This document shows positions 43,783 through 55,832 of a DNA stretch of 64,000 bases, in pieces. How positions within the stretch are numbered: position 1 is the stretch's first letter; each line of letters begins with the position of its first letter. A model generated the notes under the pieces. It was not told the DNA's origin, made no database searches, and saw only the letters and a list, made by a program, of their open reading frames with translations. Origin of the DNA: Perognathus longimembris pacificus (lineage: Eukaryota > Chordata > Mammalia > Rodentia > Heteromyidae). The translations under genes and the position numbers were made by a program. Where the stretch lies: positions 69,983,300 through 70,047,299 of the forward strand of contig NC_063164.1 in NCBI RefSeq assembly GCF_023159225.1. Reading direction: 5' to 3'.

Positions 43783-44559
43783 GTTTTTAAGATGGCTTTC
43801 CATCTTTATTCTCTGGCTACTTTGCTATTGAGTGTTAACACTACCATCTACTTTCGTAGCATGAATTGATAATAGTTTTTAATAAATAATGCCAACCTTA
43901 ATAACTAAGTAATAATTTTTTAAATAAAAACAACAACATTGGCAGTAGTGGAGATTGAACCCACGGAAACCCACATGGTAGCCAAATGTTCTACCATTGA
44001 TCTTGCATTTCCAGTCCCTAAGTAATAAATTATTTTGACACACAAATTTAATTTTGTAAAACCACCAGGAGAAAATGTTCACATTTTTGCTAGTTTACAT
44101 AATAACAGTTTAATATGACATATCCCATGACAGTACAGTTAACTTGAAAATGTCAGCTCTGTTAATGACAAATTTTCAAAAAAATTACATTGACCATGGG
44201 GTGACATGAGTGAACTCAGAAACGGAAGTGGGTCAGCCAGGTTGCATCTTACTTTGAAATATTTCAGTAATCTTAAACATCAGTAACATTGTACTTTCTA
44301 AGACTCTATGAATAAATATTCTACAATCAGATCAGGATAGAATGCATGTAAAGAAAAGGGCCACTGGCAAACTCACAAATGAGAAGCAAAGATAAAAATG
44401 TATGACTATGGAATACGTTTTATAGGATAAAGAATGTTCATAAGTGAATTCTAAAGTTTCAAGGATTATAGTTCAACATTGTTCAAAATATTCTACAATA
44501 TAGATCATAAAAGCACAGGAAAAAATCTAGATACAATATTAGCAATTAAAATATGAATT
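43783..44559. other. unique AT-rich sequence
   Basis: Nothing firm. A possible very old tRNA-like SINE near 43940-44015 (GTGGAGATTGAACCCACGGA) is too diverged to call. Confidence 0.3.
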
Positions 44560-44785
44560 AAACAAAAATTTATTGTTGGGCTAACAATGAGATGAAGAGG
44601 ATGAACATGGAAGATATAGATGATTTACAACTATGAAACAGAATAATGAACTTGTTTGAGAGTGGGAAAGAGGGGCAGGAAGAGTAAAATAGAGGGGATA
44701 AGATTGCTTAGAATACATTGTAAACGTGTGGAAATATAACAATATACTCCCTTCCCCCACATAACTAATATAAACTATATAAAAA
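44560..44785 (+). mobile_element. possible older L1 3' UTR fragment
   Basis: GAGAGTGGGAAAGAGGGGCA, then GGGATAAGATTGCTTAGAAT and TACATTGTAAACGTGTGG: a purine tract followed by an AT-rich end, like an L1 3' UTR of another subfamily. Confidence 0.35.
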
Positions 44786-44829
44786 GGATGATTACTAAGA
44801 AAAGACCAGTATCTTGAAGTTTGAGATGA

Positions 44830-45203
44830 ACTCCAAGTATGAAAACAAGAGGTTTTTCATTGTTGTTATTTTTAATGTACTTTGGGAAATTTTTTCTTTA
44901 ATTTTTCGTTCCTATGGTGTATCCCCTGTTGTCACTGTGTTTGATTTTGGTACCCTGGGTATTGTATATACGTTTATCTGAATTAGGGAAGAGTAAAAAA
45001 AATCAAAATAGTGAGACAAAGGATAAAGGGCAAACCAAAGCAACAGCTATACTCACAAAACAATATGCTGGAAATTAACTGTACAATTTGTGGGGTGGGA
45101 GGGAAGATTGGAGAAAAATGAGGGAGGAGGTAACAAGTATGACAAGAAATGTACTGACTACGCATGTAGATCACCTTGACAAAATCAAATTTTAAAAAAG
45201 ATT
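44830..45203 (+). mobile_element. L1 3' UTR end
   Basis: AACTCCAAGTATGAAAACAA, GTATCCCCTGTTGTCACTGT, AACCAAAGCAACAGCTATAC, TGCTGGAAATTAACTGTAC, then a purine tract and GTAGATCACCTTGACAAAAT. Confidence 0.85.
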
Positions 45204-45827
45204 AATACTGAGAATTAAGAAATTTCAATGTTACTAAGCATAGTAAAATAATTGACCCCATTACTCTATGCGAAATATATCATGTAGATATATTTCATGT
45301 AGCTTTATATCATGTAGATTTTTAAAACTTTCATTATTGATTTTTTGAAACAATAAAATACTAGCATAACAGTTATATAGTTTCTTCTTTAGAAGTTTGG
45401 AAATTGTAGAGAAGACTTTGGGAGGCACTGATATGACTAAGGGACACAAATGTCTGCTTTAACAGTTGAATGTGTTGGTACTCAAATGAAAAATTAGGAT
45501 GGAAAAAAATGAGTCAGGACAGTTTCCTTCAAGGAGAAAAGGTCAAATCCTTTTCCTGTGGTATTTTTTTTTTTTTTTTTTACTTAGGGTAGGAATCAGA
45601 ATTACAGCCTGTGATTCTTTTGTCATATATTTAAATAAAACAGTTAAACTTAGTGTCTATTGAAGAATAGCGACTTCTCATCTTTTTGATATCCTGGAAT
45701 AAGGAATTCATTCAACTATCTTTTCAAAGATACAGCTTTCTGTTTCTTATACACAAAATTACTTGTATATTTTTGAAGGAAAAAGTGTATGTATGTATGT
45801 CTTTACATTTTAAATCATTTTGATAGA
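45204..45827. other. unique sequence with a poly-T run
   Basis: A T18 run at about 45564-45581. Otherwise nothing recognised. Confidence 0.4.
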
Positions 45828-45838
45828 AATTCACTATC

Positions 45839-45938
45839 CTGGGATAGAAGACATGGCTCAGTTGGTAGAGTGCTAGCCAATGACTGAAACACTAAGTTCA
45901 AATTCTGGTCTCATGCCTAAAGAAACAAAAAACAAAGC
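45839..45938 (+). mobile_element. short tRNA-derived SINE
   Basis: About 100 bp. A box TGGCTCAGTTGG, then GTAGAGTGCTAGCCAATGAC and a B-box-like AAGTTCAAATTC, then an A-rich tail. Duplication AATTCACTATC at 45828-45838 and 45939-45949. Distinct from both monomers of the dimer. Not a functional tRNA: no cloverleaf 3' half. Confidence 0.85.
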
Positions 45939-46007
45939 AATTCACTATCTTTTCCTGGTTAAAACAGATATGATTTACAAATATCTTTTGTTTAAAAGGT
46001 AAATAGC

Positions 46008-46213
46008 GGGCTGGGGATATAGCCTAGTGGCAAGAGTGCCTGCCTCGGATACACGAGGCCCTAGGTTCGATTCCCCAGCACCACATATACAGAAAACGGC
46101 CAGAAGCGGCGCTGTGGCTCAAGTGGCAGAGTGCTAGCCTTGAGCAGGAAGAAGCCAGGGACAGTGCTCAGGCCCTGAGTCCAAGGCCCAGGACTGGCCA
46201 AAAAAAAAAAAAA
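46008..46213 (+). mobile_element. dimeric SINE, young subfamily
   Basis: Full length; perfect duplication AAAAGGTAAATAGC at 45994-46007 and 46214-46227; pure A tail. Confidence 0.97.
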
Positions 46214-46227
46214 AAAAGGTAAATAGC

Positions 46228-46525
46228 AGCATAAGTGCAGACTAATTGTTTTGAACTTTTTGTTTCAAGCTATTTACCATCATAACTCATCTTATGAAAA
46301 CATATGACAATGGGATGGGGGCTGGGAGAGGAAGTGCTTAGACTACTGTGACTGTCTTTGTAAATCATATCAGCTAACCAAAAACCAATCAACATGCCAC
46401 ATGGCACAGTGATGCTGCCAGTGTTTGAGGCATATATTCTGTCATCTTGCACAGCAAAACTTTGTATCTAGTGGCTATGCTCTGTGACTATCACAACACT
46501 ATTCCAAAAGCAACATTAAAATGAA

Positions 46526-46531
<6 letters not shown>
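46228..46531. other. unique sequence
   Basis: Nothing recognised. Confidence 0.35.

Positions 46532-46581
<50 letters not shown>
46532..46581. repeat. (TA)n microsatellite
   Basis: About 50 bp of perfect TA. Cruciform-prone and likely polymorphic. Confidence 0.97.
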
Positions 46582-46584
<3 letters not shown>

Positions 46585-46789
46585 TTGGCTCCCACAATAG
46601 ATTAGGGAATTAGATACTCCATATCTATCAGGTACCCATTCTTTGGGGATTTTCACTCATGATTAAATGTTTGTATCCCTGGGCAAAGGCGGATGTTGAG
46701 GAACATTTCAGTGCTTTTGGTACATTCTTGGAACAGGGAACTTAGAAATATCTGTATCATGGGTCATTGGCATTACTTAAAGAAAGAAA

Positions 46790-46998
46790 GAGGCTGGGAA
46801 TGTGTCTTAATGATAGAGTGTTTGCCTAGGAAGCATGAAGCCCTAGGTTCCATTCCTCAGTCCCTCATAAACAGAAAAAGCCAGAAGTGGCACTGTGGCT
46901 CAAGTGGTAGAGTGCCAGCCTTGAGCAAAAAGAAGCCAGGAAGAGTGCTCAGGCCCTGTGTTCAAGCTCTAGGACTGGCAGGAAAAAAAAAAGAAAAA
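46790..46998 (+). mobile_element. dimeric SINE, old subfamily
   Basis: AGGCTGGGAATGTGTCTTAA, TTTGCCTAGGAAGCATGAAG, then the right module and an impure A tail. Its left monomer (GCCTAGGAAGCATGAAGCCC) is closest to classical ID elements. Confidence 0.9.
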
Positions 46999-47032
46999 TA
47001 GAGAGAGAAAGAATAAGAGGAGGAAGAAGAGG

Positions 47033-47122
47033 GGAAGGAAGGAAGGAAGGAAGGAAGGAAGGAAGGAAGGAAGGAAGGAAGGAAGGAAGGAAGGAAGGAA
47101 GGAAGGAAGGAAGGAAGGAAGG
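47033..47122. repeat. (GGAA)n microsatellite
   Basis: About 22 uninterrupted GGAA units, starting from the A-rich tail of the preceding SINE. Confidence 0.98.
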
Positions 47123-49502
47123 TAGTTCAATATTTCCTGGTTTGTAATTGCAGGTCAAAGATATTTTGAAACACTGGACTATTGAAATCTCTCATTATAC
47201 TTAGAGACATCAATTCAGTGGTCTATTGACTTGTTGCCCATCCAAAGATTAGAATTTCCCCTAGGCATCTGCCCCCTCATTAAAACCTCTGTGTCCACTC
47301 CACAGACAATTTTCATTTCAATACTCCTGTTCCACACTTATCTCACAATTCCCACACACACAGATCTGGAAAAACTAAAGGAGAAGACAGGATGAAGTGT
47401 TTTACTAGACTCCTGAGGACATGCTCTGGCTAGAACATACTCCAGACCACTGGAAACACATGCTGGGCAGCTGTTCTGGGCTCCCACACCCAGCAGAGGT
47501 GTTAACATGTATCACATGACCTCCGTGTGAAAGCTCAGCAGTTGTAAACATGTGGAAATGACACAGAAGTGGAGAAGGAAGGGTGAAGGCACAAAGCAGA
47601 GTTTGACGTACAACAAAACTCTTCACAAATCCCCAAAGCTATGCATTCTCTGTCCCCTTAGGAAAGCCTCATGTGTTTTAGATGTGGGATCCAGCCTCCA
47701 CTTCCTTCCCTCCACTTGGAAACAAACCAGTACATCTTAGGTTCTATTTCAATACTTCATTGTGTAGTTTGAGATCCCAGGTGTGAGAATGTTGGGTGGG
47801 GTGTGGGGACAGAAGGAAGGAAGTTCTTTTTTTTAAATAGGAGTATTTGAGCTATAGACAGTGTATGGTACTCATGCACTGTAACAGCTCTACTTTTTTC
47901 TTTCCTGAATTTTCTCCTGTTCTTGTCTTACCTTACTTCCTATGGCATCCACTGATGAGTTGCCCTGGTAAGCAATGCCAGTGACTCTGGTGTAAAAGCC
48001 AGAATTAGATAAGGAGAGAAGGTAGGAGGGGAGCAGTAAACTCTTTTAAATTTTTTACTTTTCCTCTATGATACGTTTGGTAGAGCACTTTGGGAAGAAA
48101 TTTTGAATTTATCTCATTAAACAAATATACATTAAACAAATTAACAAATTAAACAAATTAAACAAATATAAATAAAACATTAAACAAATATAAATAAACA
48201 CATATGTATATGCATACATATATAAATACATATATAAAGGATTGGTTAGCAAACAGTAGCTCAGCATTAACAAGCTGCCTGCTTGTTAGTAGGTATACTC
48301 ATTTTTAAATACTTTCTACCACTATTTTTTGTGTTTCCTAATCCATGCAACAGGTTTTCAGTTTATGTGATTTCCTTATGCTGGGTTCAGAGTATTTTAT
48401 GGAAGCATTAGCTTCTCTACCTCTGATCCCCAAACCTTCTAGACTTCAGAATTTGCCTTCTTTTGTCTGCCTTCCTCTTGACCTCAGGGTCTAGAACTTT
48501 GAACTATACTGACTCAAATCCTGTTTTGAAAGAAGGTTACACAGATATAAGAGCCACACTGCAGGACTTGAGTGTGACCTAGGTATAATATAGCAGCACC
48601 TGCAGTGAGGTAATCCATATTTGGCATGACTAAATGTTTCTCCTCTGGGTCTCCTTACAGCTGGATCAGTTCCCTGAACCTTGCATGGTGCAGCTATCCT
48701 ACCCTAGCTTCCTTCCCTACCCAAACCCACTCTGCTGTTAAAATTCAAGACTTAGTTCTTCACCTGAGTAATTCTACTTTGCTAGTGGACCCCAATTATT
48801 TTCCTTAAGTCTTTCCTGTGTGTAAGAAACAAACAGAGTTCCAGAAATTGTTTGAAGGATAAGGATTAGGATGAAAAAATATATATTTCATGAGGATTTT
48901 ATAAAGATTTACCAACCTCAAAGATGATATGCATGAAAACAGAATCACATTTAGCAAATCAGTTATTGGAGTGGTCACATCTGTTTCTGGAACATAGTGA
49001 GAAACAGATGTGCAAGCTGTGATGAAACTGAGACAGGAAGCTTGTCAAATGTGAAAACTTAGAGAATTCTCTGAATCCAGATACTAGAACAACAAAAGGG
49101 TACTACAGCCAGAGGAGCCGTGGATGGAGTTCTGGCGTTGTTTGAGAGTTGCATTTGGGTATAAAGAAACAAATATGTTTTCTATGGACATGATTTTTAG
49201 AAATTGCTAATAGATCTCATTAAAATCTTTTAGATTCATGATGAATGTGTAACAGAAGAGAAAATTTAATTTCTAGTCTTGGAAACACATGTTTTGAATA
49301 AAGAAATGTGTTATATTAGCACAGTCTTCAATGCTCATCTTCCTGATGGTTGTTGTTGAAGGAATCCTGGGAGATGGAATCTCCTCTGCTGAAAACACCA
49401 GGAGTACAATGTCATCAGTTTCAAGGACAGTTCTGTCTGGTCCTAGAACCAGTGGTAAGGCTTTTGGAAGGTTGTGAAAGGAACTTTCTGAAGTTGGTAC
49501 AT
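47123..49502. other. unique sequence with AAACAAAT-type repeats
   Basis: ATTAAACAAATA-type low-complexity repeats at about 48115-48210, then ATATGTATATG. No other repeat or exon recognised. Confidence 0.4.
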
Positions 49503-49518
49503 AAGAAAGCACACAAGA

Positions 49519-49764
49519 GGGTTGGGAATATGGCCTAGTGGCAAGAGTGCTTGCTTCGTATACACAATGCCATGGGTTCGATTCCCCAGCACCACATATA
49601 TAGAAAACGGCCAGAAGTGGCACTGTGGCTCAAGTGGCAGAGTGCTATCCTTGAACAAAAAGAAGCCAGGGGCAGTACTCAGGCCCTGAGTTGAAGGCCC
49701 AGGACTGGCCAAAAAGAAAACAAAACAAACAAACAAACAAACAAACAACAGCAAAAAAAAAAAA
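49519..49764 (+). mobile_element. dimeric SINE with CAAA-repeat tail
   Basis: Full length; 16-bp duplication AAGAAAGCACACAAGA at 49503-49518 and 49765-49780. The tail carries about six AAAC units. Confidence 0.96.
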
Positions 49765-49780
49765 AAGAAAGCACACAAGA

Positions 49781-50620
49781 AAGAAGGAATTTGGTGCATA
49801 ACTCATCCCCATGTGTTTCTACTGAGTCACATGAATTCTCAGGCATCTTTCCAAGTTCAATGTCCCCATGGACCAGCCCTGAAACCTTTTCCTGTATTTT
49901 TTTCCCAGAGATTTATGGAAAACTTTCAGAACTAGCGATTATATAAAAATTTCTCCAGAGTCTTTGAAACCATGAAGAAAATTCACTTACTTCAGGAAGA
50001 GAGAAGAAAAGAAACAGAAACTCCATATTTCATCTTAATTCTGTTCTCACAAGTGGACTTTGGGAATAGTTGCTATTTTCTTTTGGTTGTGTCTCTGGCA
50101 AATGCTCATTTTGAATACTGGAAAAGAAGTCTTCTTTGGCATAGAAATTTCTAGCATTGCCCTAAGTGTGCAAAACAATATAAACAACACTAAAGTGCAA
50201 AATGTATCAATAGAGACTTAAACATTGCAGAGTGATCAAATCAGAACTCACTTTTTCTGTGGCTGGAACATGGAAATGTTTAAGCTAAATTTTTTATTCA
50301 TAATCTCAAGGACTTGAGTTGTCTATATTCATATTTGTCATGCAATGATCTTGAGGGAAGAAAACGAATTAAGTGATTTATTTTGTTCCAGAGTTGATAG
50401 AGGGGATAATGTGCTAAAGGATTAAAGTACTGAGAGAAGAGAAACAGAGATAGGAAAGGGAAAAACAAAGAAGGGTCTAAGGTTCATATCTCAAAAATCT
50501 CACTCGACTGAACCTCTGTAGATAAAGCCCCTAGGACTTCTCCACAGAGCAAGAACTTGTTTTGGAAGTAAAAGTTCGTATAAATACAAGTACAGGCCAG
50601 TACAAGTTCATATAAAAAGG
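49781..50620. other. unique sequence
   Basis: Nothing recognised. Confidence 0.35.
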
Positions 50621-50623
50621 AAA

Positions 50624-50697
50624 TGATGTAGCTAGTTAGAAGGCTAAAATCTGAGAATTCTGGGGGTTTGAAGCCAGAACAAACAAGTCTGTAAGAC
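50624..50697 (+). mobile_element. composite SINE, left part (split by an LTR)
   Basis: TAGCTAGTTAGAAGGCTAAAAT, TTTGAAGCCAGAACAAACAA and GTCTGTAAGAC match the 7SL-like module up to the 'tgagactcttatctcc' block, where the LTR breaks it. Confidence 0.82.
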
Positions 50698-50993
50698 TGT
50701 GGGGAACGCACCAGGGGAGCTGGTGGCTATTGGGGCTAGAGCCACTTGCATGAGTTGACTCTGCCCCAAGCCTGCGCCTCCTGGAAAGTCCCTACTCGGA
50801 AGAGTCCCTAAGTAAAGGTGTCTGTTACCTATTGGCTGTTGACTACATCATATACTGGGTGATTCGTCTATATAGGCTTTGAAACTGCACAATAAATAGA
50901 TCTGTACCTCGAGTCTGTCTCCTCCAGGCCTCCTTTTTCGTTGACTCCATCTCCACTTGCTGCCCAAGCCACTGGCTGGCAGCAACTGCAGCA
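50698..50993 (+). mobile_element. solo LTR, class II-type endogenous retrovirus, 296 bp
   Basis: TG...CA ends and a perfect 6-bp duplication TAAGAC at 50692-50697 and 50994-50999. TATA-like TATATA at 50869-50874, poly(A) signal AATAAA at 50891-50896, then a CT-rich U5. A 6-bp duplication is typical of class II (ERVK/IAP-like) integration. Only the LTR remains; no viral genes are present. Confidence 0.9.
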
Positions 50994-51160
50994 TAAGACT
51001 TTTATCTCCAATTAAGCATCCCCTCCCCCCAAAAAAGAAAGAAATGGAACTGTGGCTTAAGTGGTACAGTACTAGCTTTGAGGAAAAAAGCCTAAGGATA
51101 GTACCCAGGCCCTGAGTTCAAGCTTCAGAACCTGCAGAAAAAAAGAAACAAAAATAAAAA
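50994..51160 (+). mobile_element. composite SINE, right part
   Basis: Resumes with TAAGACTTTTATCTCCAATT, then the right module AATGGAACTGTGGCTTAAGT, GGATAGTACCCAGGCCCTGA and an A-rich tail. It joins the left part exactly when the LTR and one TAAGAC are removed. Confidence 0.88.
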
Positions 51161-51354
51161 CAAAAAACCGCAATATATGAATGTTTTGGTGAGAATGCAT
51201 CATGTAATGGAGTTTGATATTTCATACCTTTGAAAATGGGCTCTGATTTCTCAGGCATCCTTTACTTGGAATGTGCTCACAGGCATTCATTCCCTTGACC
51301 TTTATTAGGAAACATGAACTCTGTAAATACATTGGCTGACTTTGAATAAAATCT

Positions 51355-51500
51355 AAGTACTAATCACATGCTGCTGAGCAAGTTATTTTGCTCTCTAAGC
51401 AGATATTCCTTCATCCAAAAACGTAGGTGGTAAATATAGGTGTTACATACAATTATCATAAGGACTTAACTTGGTTCTGGCTTGATCATAGACTAGGTGG
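51355..51500 (-). mobile_element. MIR fragment
   Basis: GCTGAGCAAGTTATTTTGCT, CTTCATCCAAAAACGTAGGT and ATAAGGACTTAACTTGGTTC follow the MIR complement order. Confidence 0.6.
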
Positions 51501-51792
51501 TAAGTTGATTTAGCATGGTTCTGGAGACTGGGATTCTGAAATTAGGATGTCAAGCAGGCCTGGGCCTCTGGTGAGGGCCTTCTTTAGGTTGGAGTTTGCT
51601 GTTCCTTCTCTATCCATTCATGATAGAAAAATGGGGGATGACTTTACACATCCACACAGATTTGGGTGAGAAAATAAGGCTAACTTGGAATGGAGTAGGA
51701 GAAATGTTCTTCTCCACCTAGGATAGGGCTCTGGAAAAACCTTTTTCCCTGAAGAGTAAGACACTATAACGGCAAAATCTCTCATATTTTAT

Positions 51793-51995
51793 CTTTTTTT
51801 TTTTTTGCCAGTCCTGGGACTTGAACTCAGGGCCTGAGTACTGTCCCTTGCTTCCTTTTGCTCAAGGCTAGCACTCTACCACTTGAGCCACAGTGCCACT
51901 TCTGGCTGTTTTCTATGTGGTGCTGAGGAATCGAACCCAGGGCTTCATGTATACAAGGAAAATATGCTTCCCACTAGGCCATATTCCAAGCCCCC
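51793..51995 (-). mobile_element. dimeric SINE, old subfamily
   Basis: Minus strand; duplication AAATCTCTCATATTTTAT at 51775-51792 and AAATTTCTCATATTTTAT at 51996-52013, 17 of 18 identical. A short deletion in the left monomer (TTTTCTATGTGGTGCTGAGG). Confidence 0.95.
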
Positions 51996-52122
51996 AAATT
52001 TCTCATATTTTATAATGATCACTTTTCTCAGGCCTTATCAGAGCTATGTAAAATCTCAGCTATTCCTTGTGAAAACTTGATGTGGTTCCTGAAACCAAAG
52101 CCCTTAAAACTATGAGACCTGG

Positions 52123-52352
52123 ACAGGCATTGGTGGCTCACAACTATAATCCTAGCTACTAAAAAGCTAAGATGTGAGGATCGAGGTTTGAAACAGCCTA
52201 GGCAAGAAACTCCTTGGGACTATTATCTCCAATAAACTACTTTAAAATGCTGGAAGTAGTGCTGTGGCTCAAGTAGTAGAGCACTCACCTTGAGCAAAAA
52301 AAGCTTAGGGACAATGCCCAGGCCCAGAATTCAAGCCTCAGGATAGGGGAAA
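52123..52352 (+). mobile_element. composite SINE
   Basis: ACAGGCATTGGTGGCTCACA, TAATCCTAGCTACTAAAAAG, GGGACTATTATCTCCAATAA, then the right module TGGAAGTAGTGCTGTGGCTC ... GCCTCAGGATAGGGG. Confidence 0.88.
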
Positions 52353-54300
52353 TAAAAGTGAGACTTTCCAATAGAATAACCCAAAGAGCTCTCCTCCCTT
52401 CAGGGCTCCCACATTGAGTTTTCAGCAATACATCCTCATTTCAAGTTCAGTGTCTAGTCTTAGTTTACAAACTTCAGCTGTTTTTGCCCTCAGTCAGTAA
52501 TTAGTCTCTCAACATGTCTGTTTCCTCTGACTTTACATGGTTGTTTTGCCCTACATCCTCTATCTTATCATGAGCACAAGAAAAAATAGTCAGTTTTCAA
52601 TTTTCAGCATTTTTCTTACAAAAATAAGAGCTACTATTTCAGTATTCTCTGTATTTCAGGGCAGAAGCCTGGAGATTTTGTTCATAAGAATTTTTAAAAG
52701 TTCCTTCATAGTTAGCTTTAAAGAAAATAAACCCAATTGGGATATTTGGTATCCTTCTTTCTTTTCTACAGTGAGATGTCATTACAGTGTACTCAGAAAT
52801 ATGGATATTGGAAATAATGGGTAGTGAGTCAAAGAGATTTTATTTTTTTCCTCCCTTCCTACCTCTGTGATAATCAGCATCATCGTAACCATCATTGTCA
52901 TCTAAACTAGGTAGATTGCAAGTTCTGTACTCTTTAGATTAATATTTCCTTCAGATTGAAAGGCTGATCCCATCACACATGCTCACAGGTAGCAAGCAGT
53001 AAGCTCTCGGAAGACCCACAGAGGCTTCCCTGGGTATTACAGATGCACAAGGTAAAGTTAAAGAGGCTGTCACTCAAAGTGTTTCTTCTTGAAGAATACT
53101 TTTAGACAGCCTTCTTGGGAGTCTATTCTCTTTCCTTTGTTGAAAACAAATCAAATCAACAAATGAACCCTCAATTAAAAAACAGAGGAGGAAATGGGTA
53201 GGAGAAAAAAAAGAAGCAGAGCATTCTTGGCACTTATTGCTTCCATAAAGTGCTGAGTTTTGGGGGCTCACATTCAGACACTAATGAGACTTTACAATTG
53301 CACAGTTTTGTCTTCCATTACCCATTCCTTTGTATTGTCCATAAAGACAGTTGGAAAGTTACCACCATCATCAGCACCATCATCACCACCATCACAACTT
53401 GTGAAATGGCAGTTCCTCTGGCAGACAGAATAAGCAGCACTGCTTACCATGATCTTCACTTTCGGTCTCCCATTCTGAAACCTTTGAAGAACTACAGCAC
53501 CAAGTATTGATTTTAAACACAGAAGAGTTGGCCACAAAGAAAAACAGCATTTATTTATTGTTTCAGTTTTATTTATTTAGTCCCATATGATGGGAAGGTT
53601 TAATGTGTTACTTTCCACTTCTTCCATACTACTTTCAAAATAGCCCAGATAATGGGAAAGTTAGCTTTTTGTTACACACTGTACTTATATAATTATTTTA
53701 CTCCTACTGTGAAAATGTCGAGCTAATTAATATTAAGTTGGTGGGATAATCAAGAAGATGGTGTAATTTTCTCAAGATATTTTCTAGAGTGATGTTGCTT
53801 AAAGTATGAAAGAGCATTCACAATGAACAGAGTTGGCTCTGTGGTTACATGATAACATGCCCTCAGGAAGGTGAAATTTCTGACATTTTCAAGGGATCAT
53901 ATTGCCATTTCAGATTGCTTTGGAGTTTCCATTCTGTTCATGTTATTACAAATCTCTTTCCCAGAAAACACTGTATATTTTCTATATTCAGTTAACAAAG
54001 GGTTCTATAATGAAGAAATGTAGAATTTCTCTTGTAATTTCTGTGTGTATGTGTATAAGGCAGAGAAAGAAATTAGAGATTAGACATCTCTGCCTTGAAT
54101 ATTCATTTTAATGAAGTTATGACAGTATGTTTGGCACACATGGGTAGTATTCATGATGAATAAGAACCTATACAAATTACAGTTTTGCATAAATGAATAA
54201 TTTCATATATGTTGATAATTCATGCACTGTCAAGCAATCCAAAGAACATTGATGCTCTCCAAGATTTTTTTCTTCCAATGCTCAAAAGGCCAGGCATGTA
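52353..54300. other. unique sequence
   Basis: No repeat family recognised. A short ACCATCATCACC repeat near 53360-53395 codes serine/isoleucine/threonine runs in chance frames. No supported exon. Confidence 0.4.
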
Positions 54301-54303
54301 TGC

Positions 54304-54356
54304 ATATATATATATATATGTATATACACATATACATATACACACACACACACACA
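54304..54356. repeat. (TA)n/(CA)n compound microsatellite
   Basis: ATATAT passing to ACATATACATATACACACAC. Confidence 0.95.
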
Positions 54357-55830
54357 TTTTTAATGTGAGAGGAGAATGAATAAATGGACACAAGCTACAA
54401 CTTGATAGACTGCAGATTTGACCTTCAGTATATGTCTGCTTTATGTGTCTCAGCAGACCAAAATGCCAACTGTTTCTTTTTCTCTCCCTAATAGAAAGTC
54501 TGGCAAGAGACTCAGTAAGTATAAGTTTGGTAAATTTCTCTTTAGAGAACTATTTGAATTTTATTTCTGATTTTAAAATAAAAAGTAAAATATTTTAATG
54601 CTATTCTTTAACCCACTTATATTTTTCTAGTGAAACCTGCTTTTTTTGATGTTCAGAGCTTAAAGTTGACCTATCATTACACTTAGTAAGTTCATTAAAA
54701 AAAAAATCCCTATGGGTGAACTGTATGTAATATTCTATGTTTTTTTCTTAAATTGTTTTCTGTCCTCTGAACAGTAACTATGATAGCATTTCAGTGTAAT
54801 TGAGTAAAACTTTTAGATGCTATTTTGGTGATAAAGTGAGGACTCTACAGAAACACATCTATAGTTATATGTAAAAAAAAAGAGAAGACTGAGTACCATA
54901 CTCAGTATCCTGTGCCTTTAAGACATTGCATTTTTGTCTGAAAAGGGGAATTTGGCTGATTTGAGAATAAAATACAATTGAGTATACAAACATTCTAAGG
55001 ATAAATATTATTTTAGAAATCTGCTGATCCTAATGCTTTCCCCAAGCTTGCCCTGAGCCCTTTGATCAGAATTGGAATATGTCAAGAAAGATTATTACGT
55101 TTATTGTAGTTAGTGTATTAAAAGGTATTTGTCACCCAGGAACCAATTTCTGTTTTTTCTGATGAATAATGTTGAATAACATGTTACAGTCTTAGAGTGA
55201 CTAATGATTTCAAACTATTCATCTGCTCTATTATTTTTCATCATTTATTTTTAAGAGTTCCATACATTGAACAGGAAAACTATCTGCTTTAGTTTAGAGA
55301 AGAGACAATTTCTGATTGATTATTTTTCCTACAGCCCATCTCAGCTCTATGTTTTTGTGGTTACATCTGTATTTGATATACTGGGCTTTTACTTTAAAAG
55401 ACACACATTGTGCCACGAAATAGAGAGGTCACTGAATGGTTCCATTCTACAAGGAGCTCTTCAAAATGCCCTTTGTATTTACAGTTTTTGTAGAGGTTTA
55501 TTTTCTAAATAAAATGGATTTTGATATCTCTTTAGGGAAAATTAACTCATCCGGAAAGAATACAATTAGGTGTTCAAATGCAAAAATTAAGACTAATGCA
55601 TAACGTAAACTAACTTGCTGAACTCTTTCATTTAGTCCTTCCAGACCAATGCTTACTGTGCAGTGTGCTCTGCTGTGCCCAGATTGCTAATCCCAGTTTA
55701 CTTTCTTATTTAGTTTTCTGGTGGCGGCTGTTGAGTAACTTTAGTTGGAGGTTGAGGAAGAATTGGCTTCTCAATAGTATGCTGCCTAATCCAGTTTAAC
55801 TCTATGTCTTGTTGACTTTATTATTCTTTC
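54357..55830. other. unique AT-rich sequence
   Basis: Nothing recognised. The frame at 55267-55512 (81 residues) lacks splice, repeat or family support. Confidence 0.35.
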
Positions 55831-55832
55831 AG

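Noticed and set aside
45839..45938. tRNA gene
   Set aside because: It has A and B boxes but no cloverleaf 3' half or acceptor stem, and a target-site duplication; it is a SINE.
53250..53537. Open frames with Ser/Ile/Thr or Asp/Gly runs
   Set aside because: They come from an ACCATCATC-type short repeat rather than a conserved coding region.
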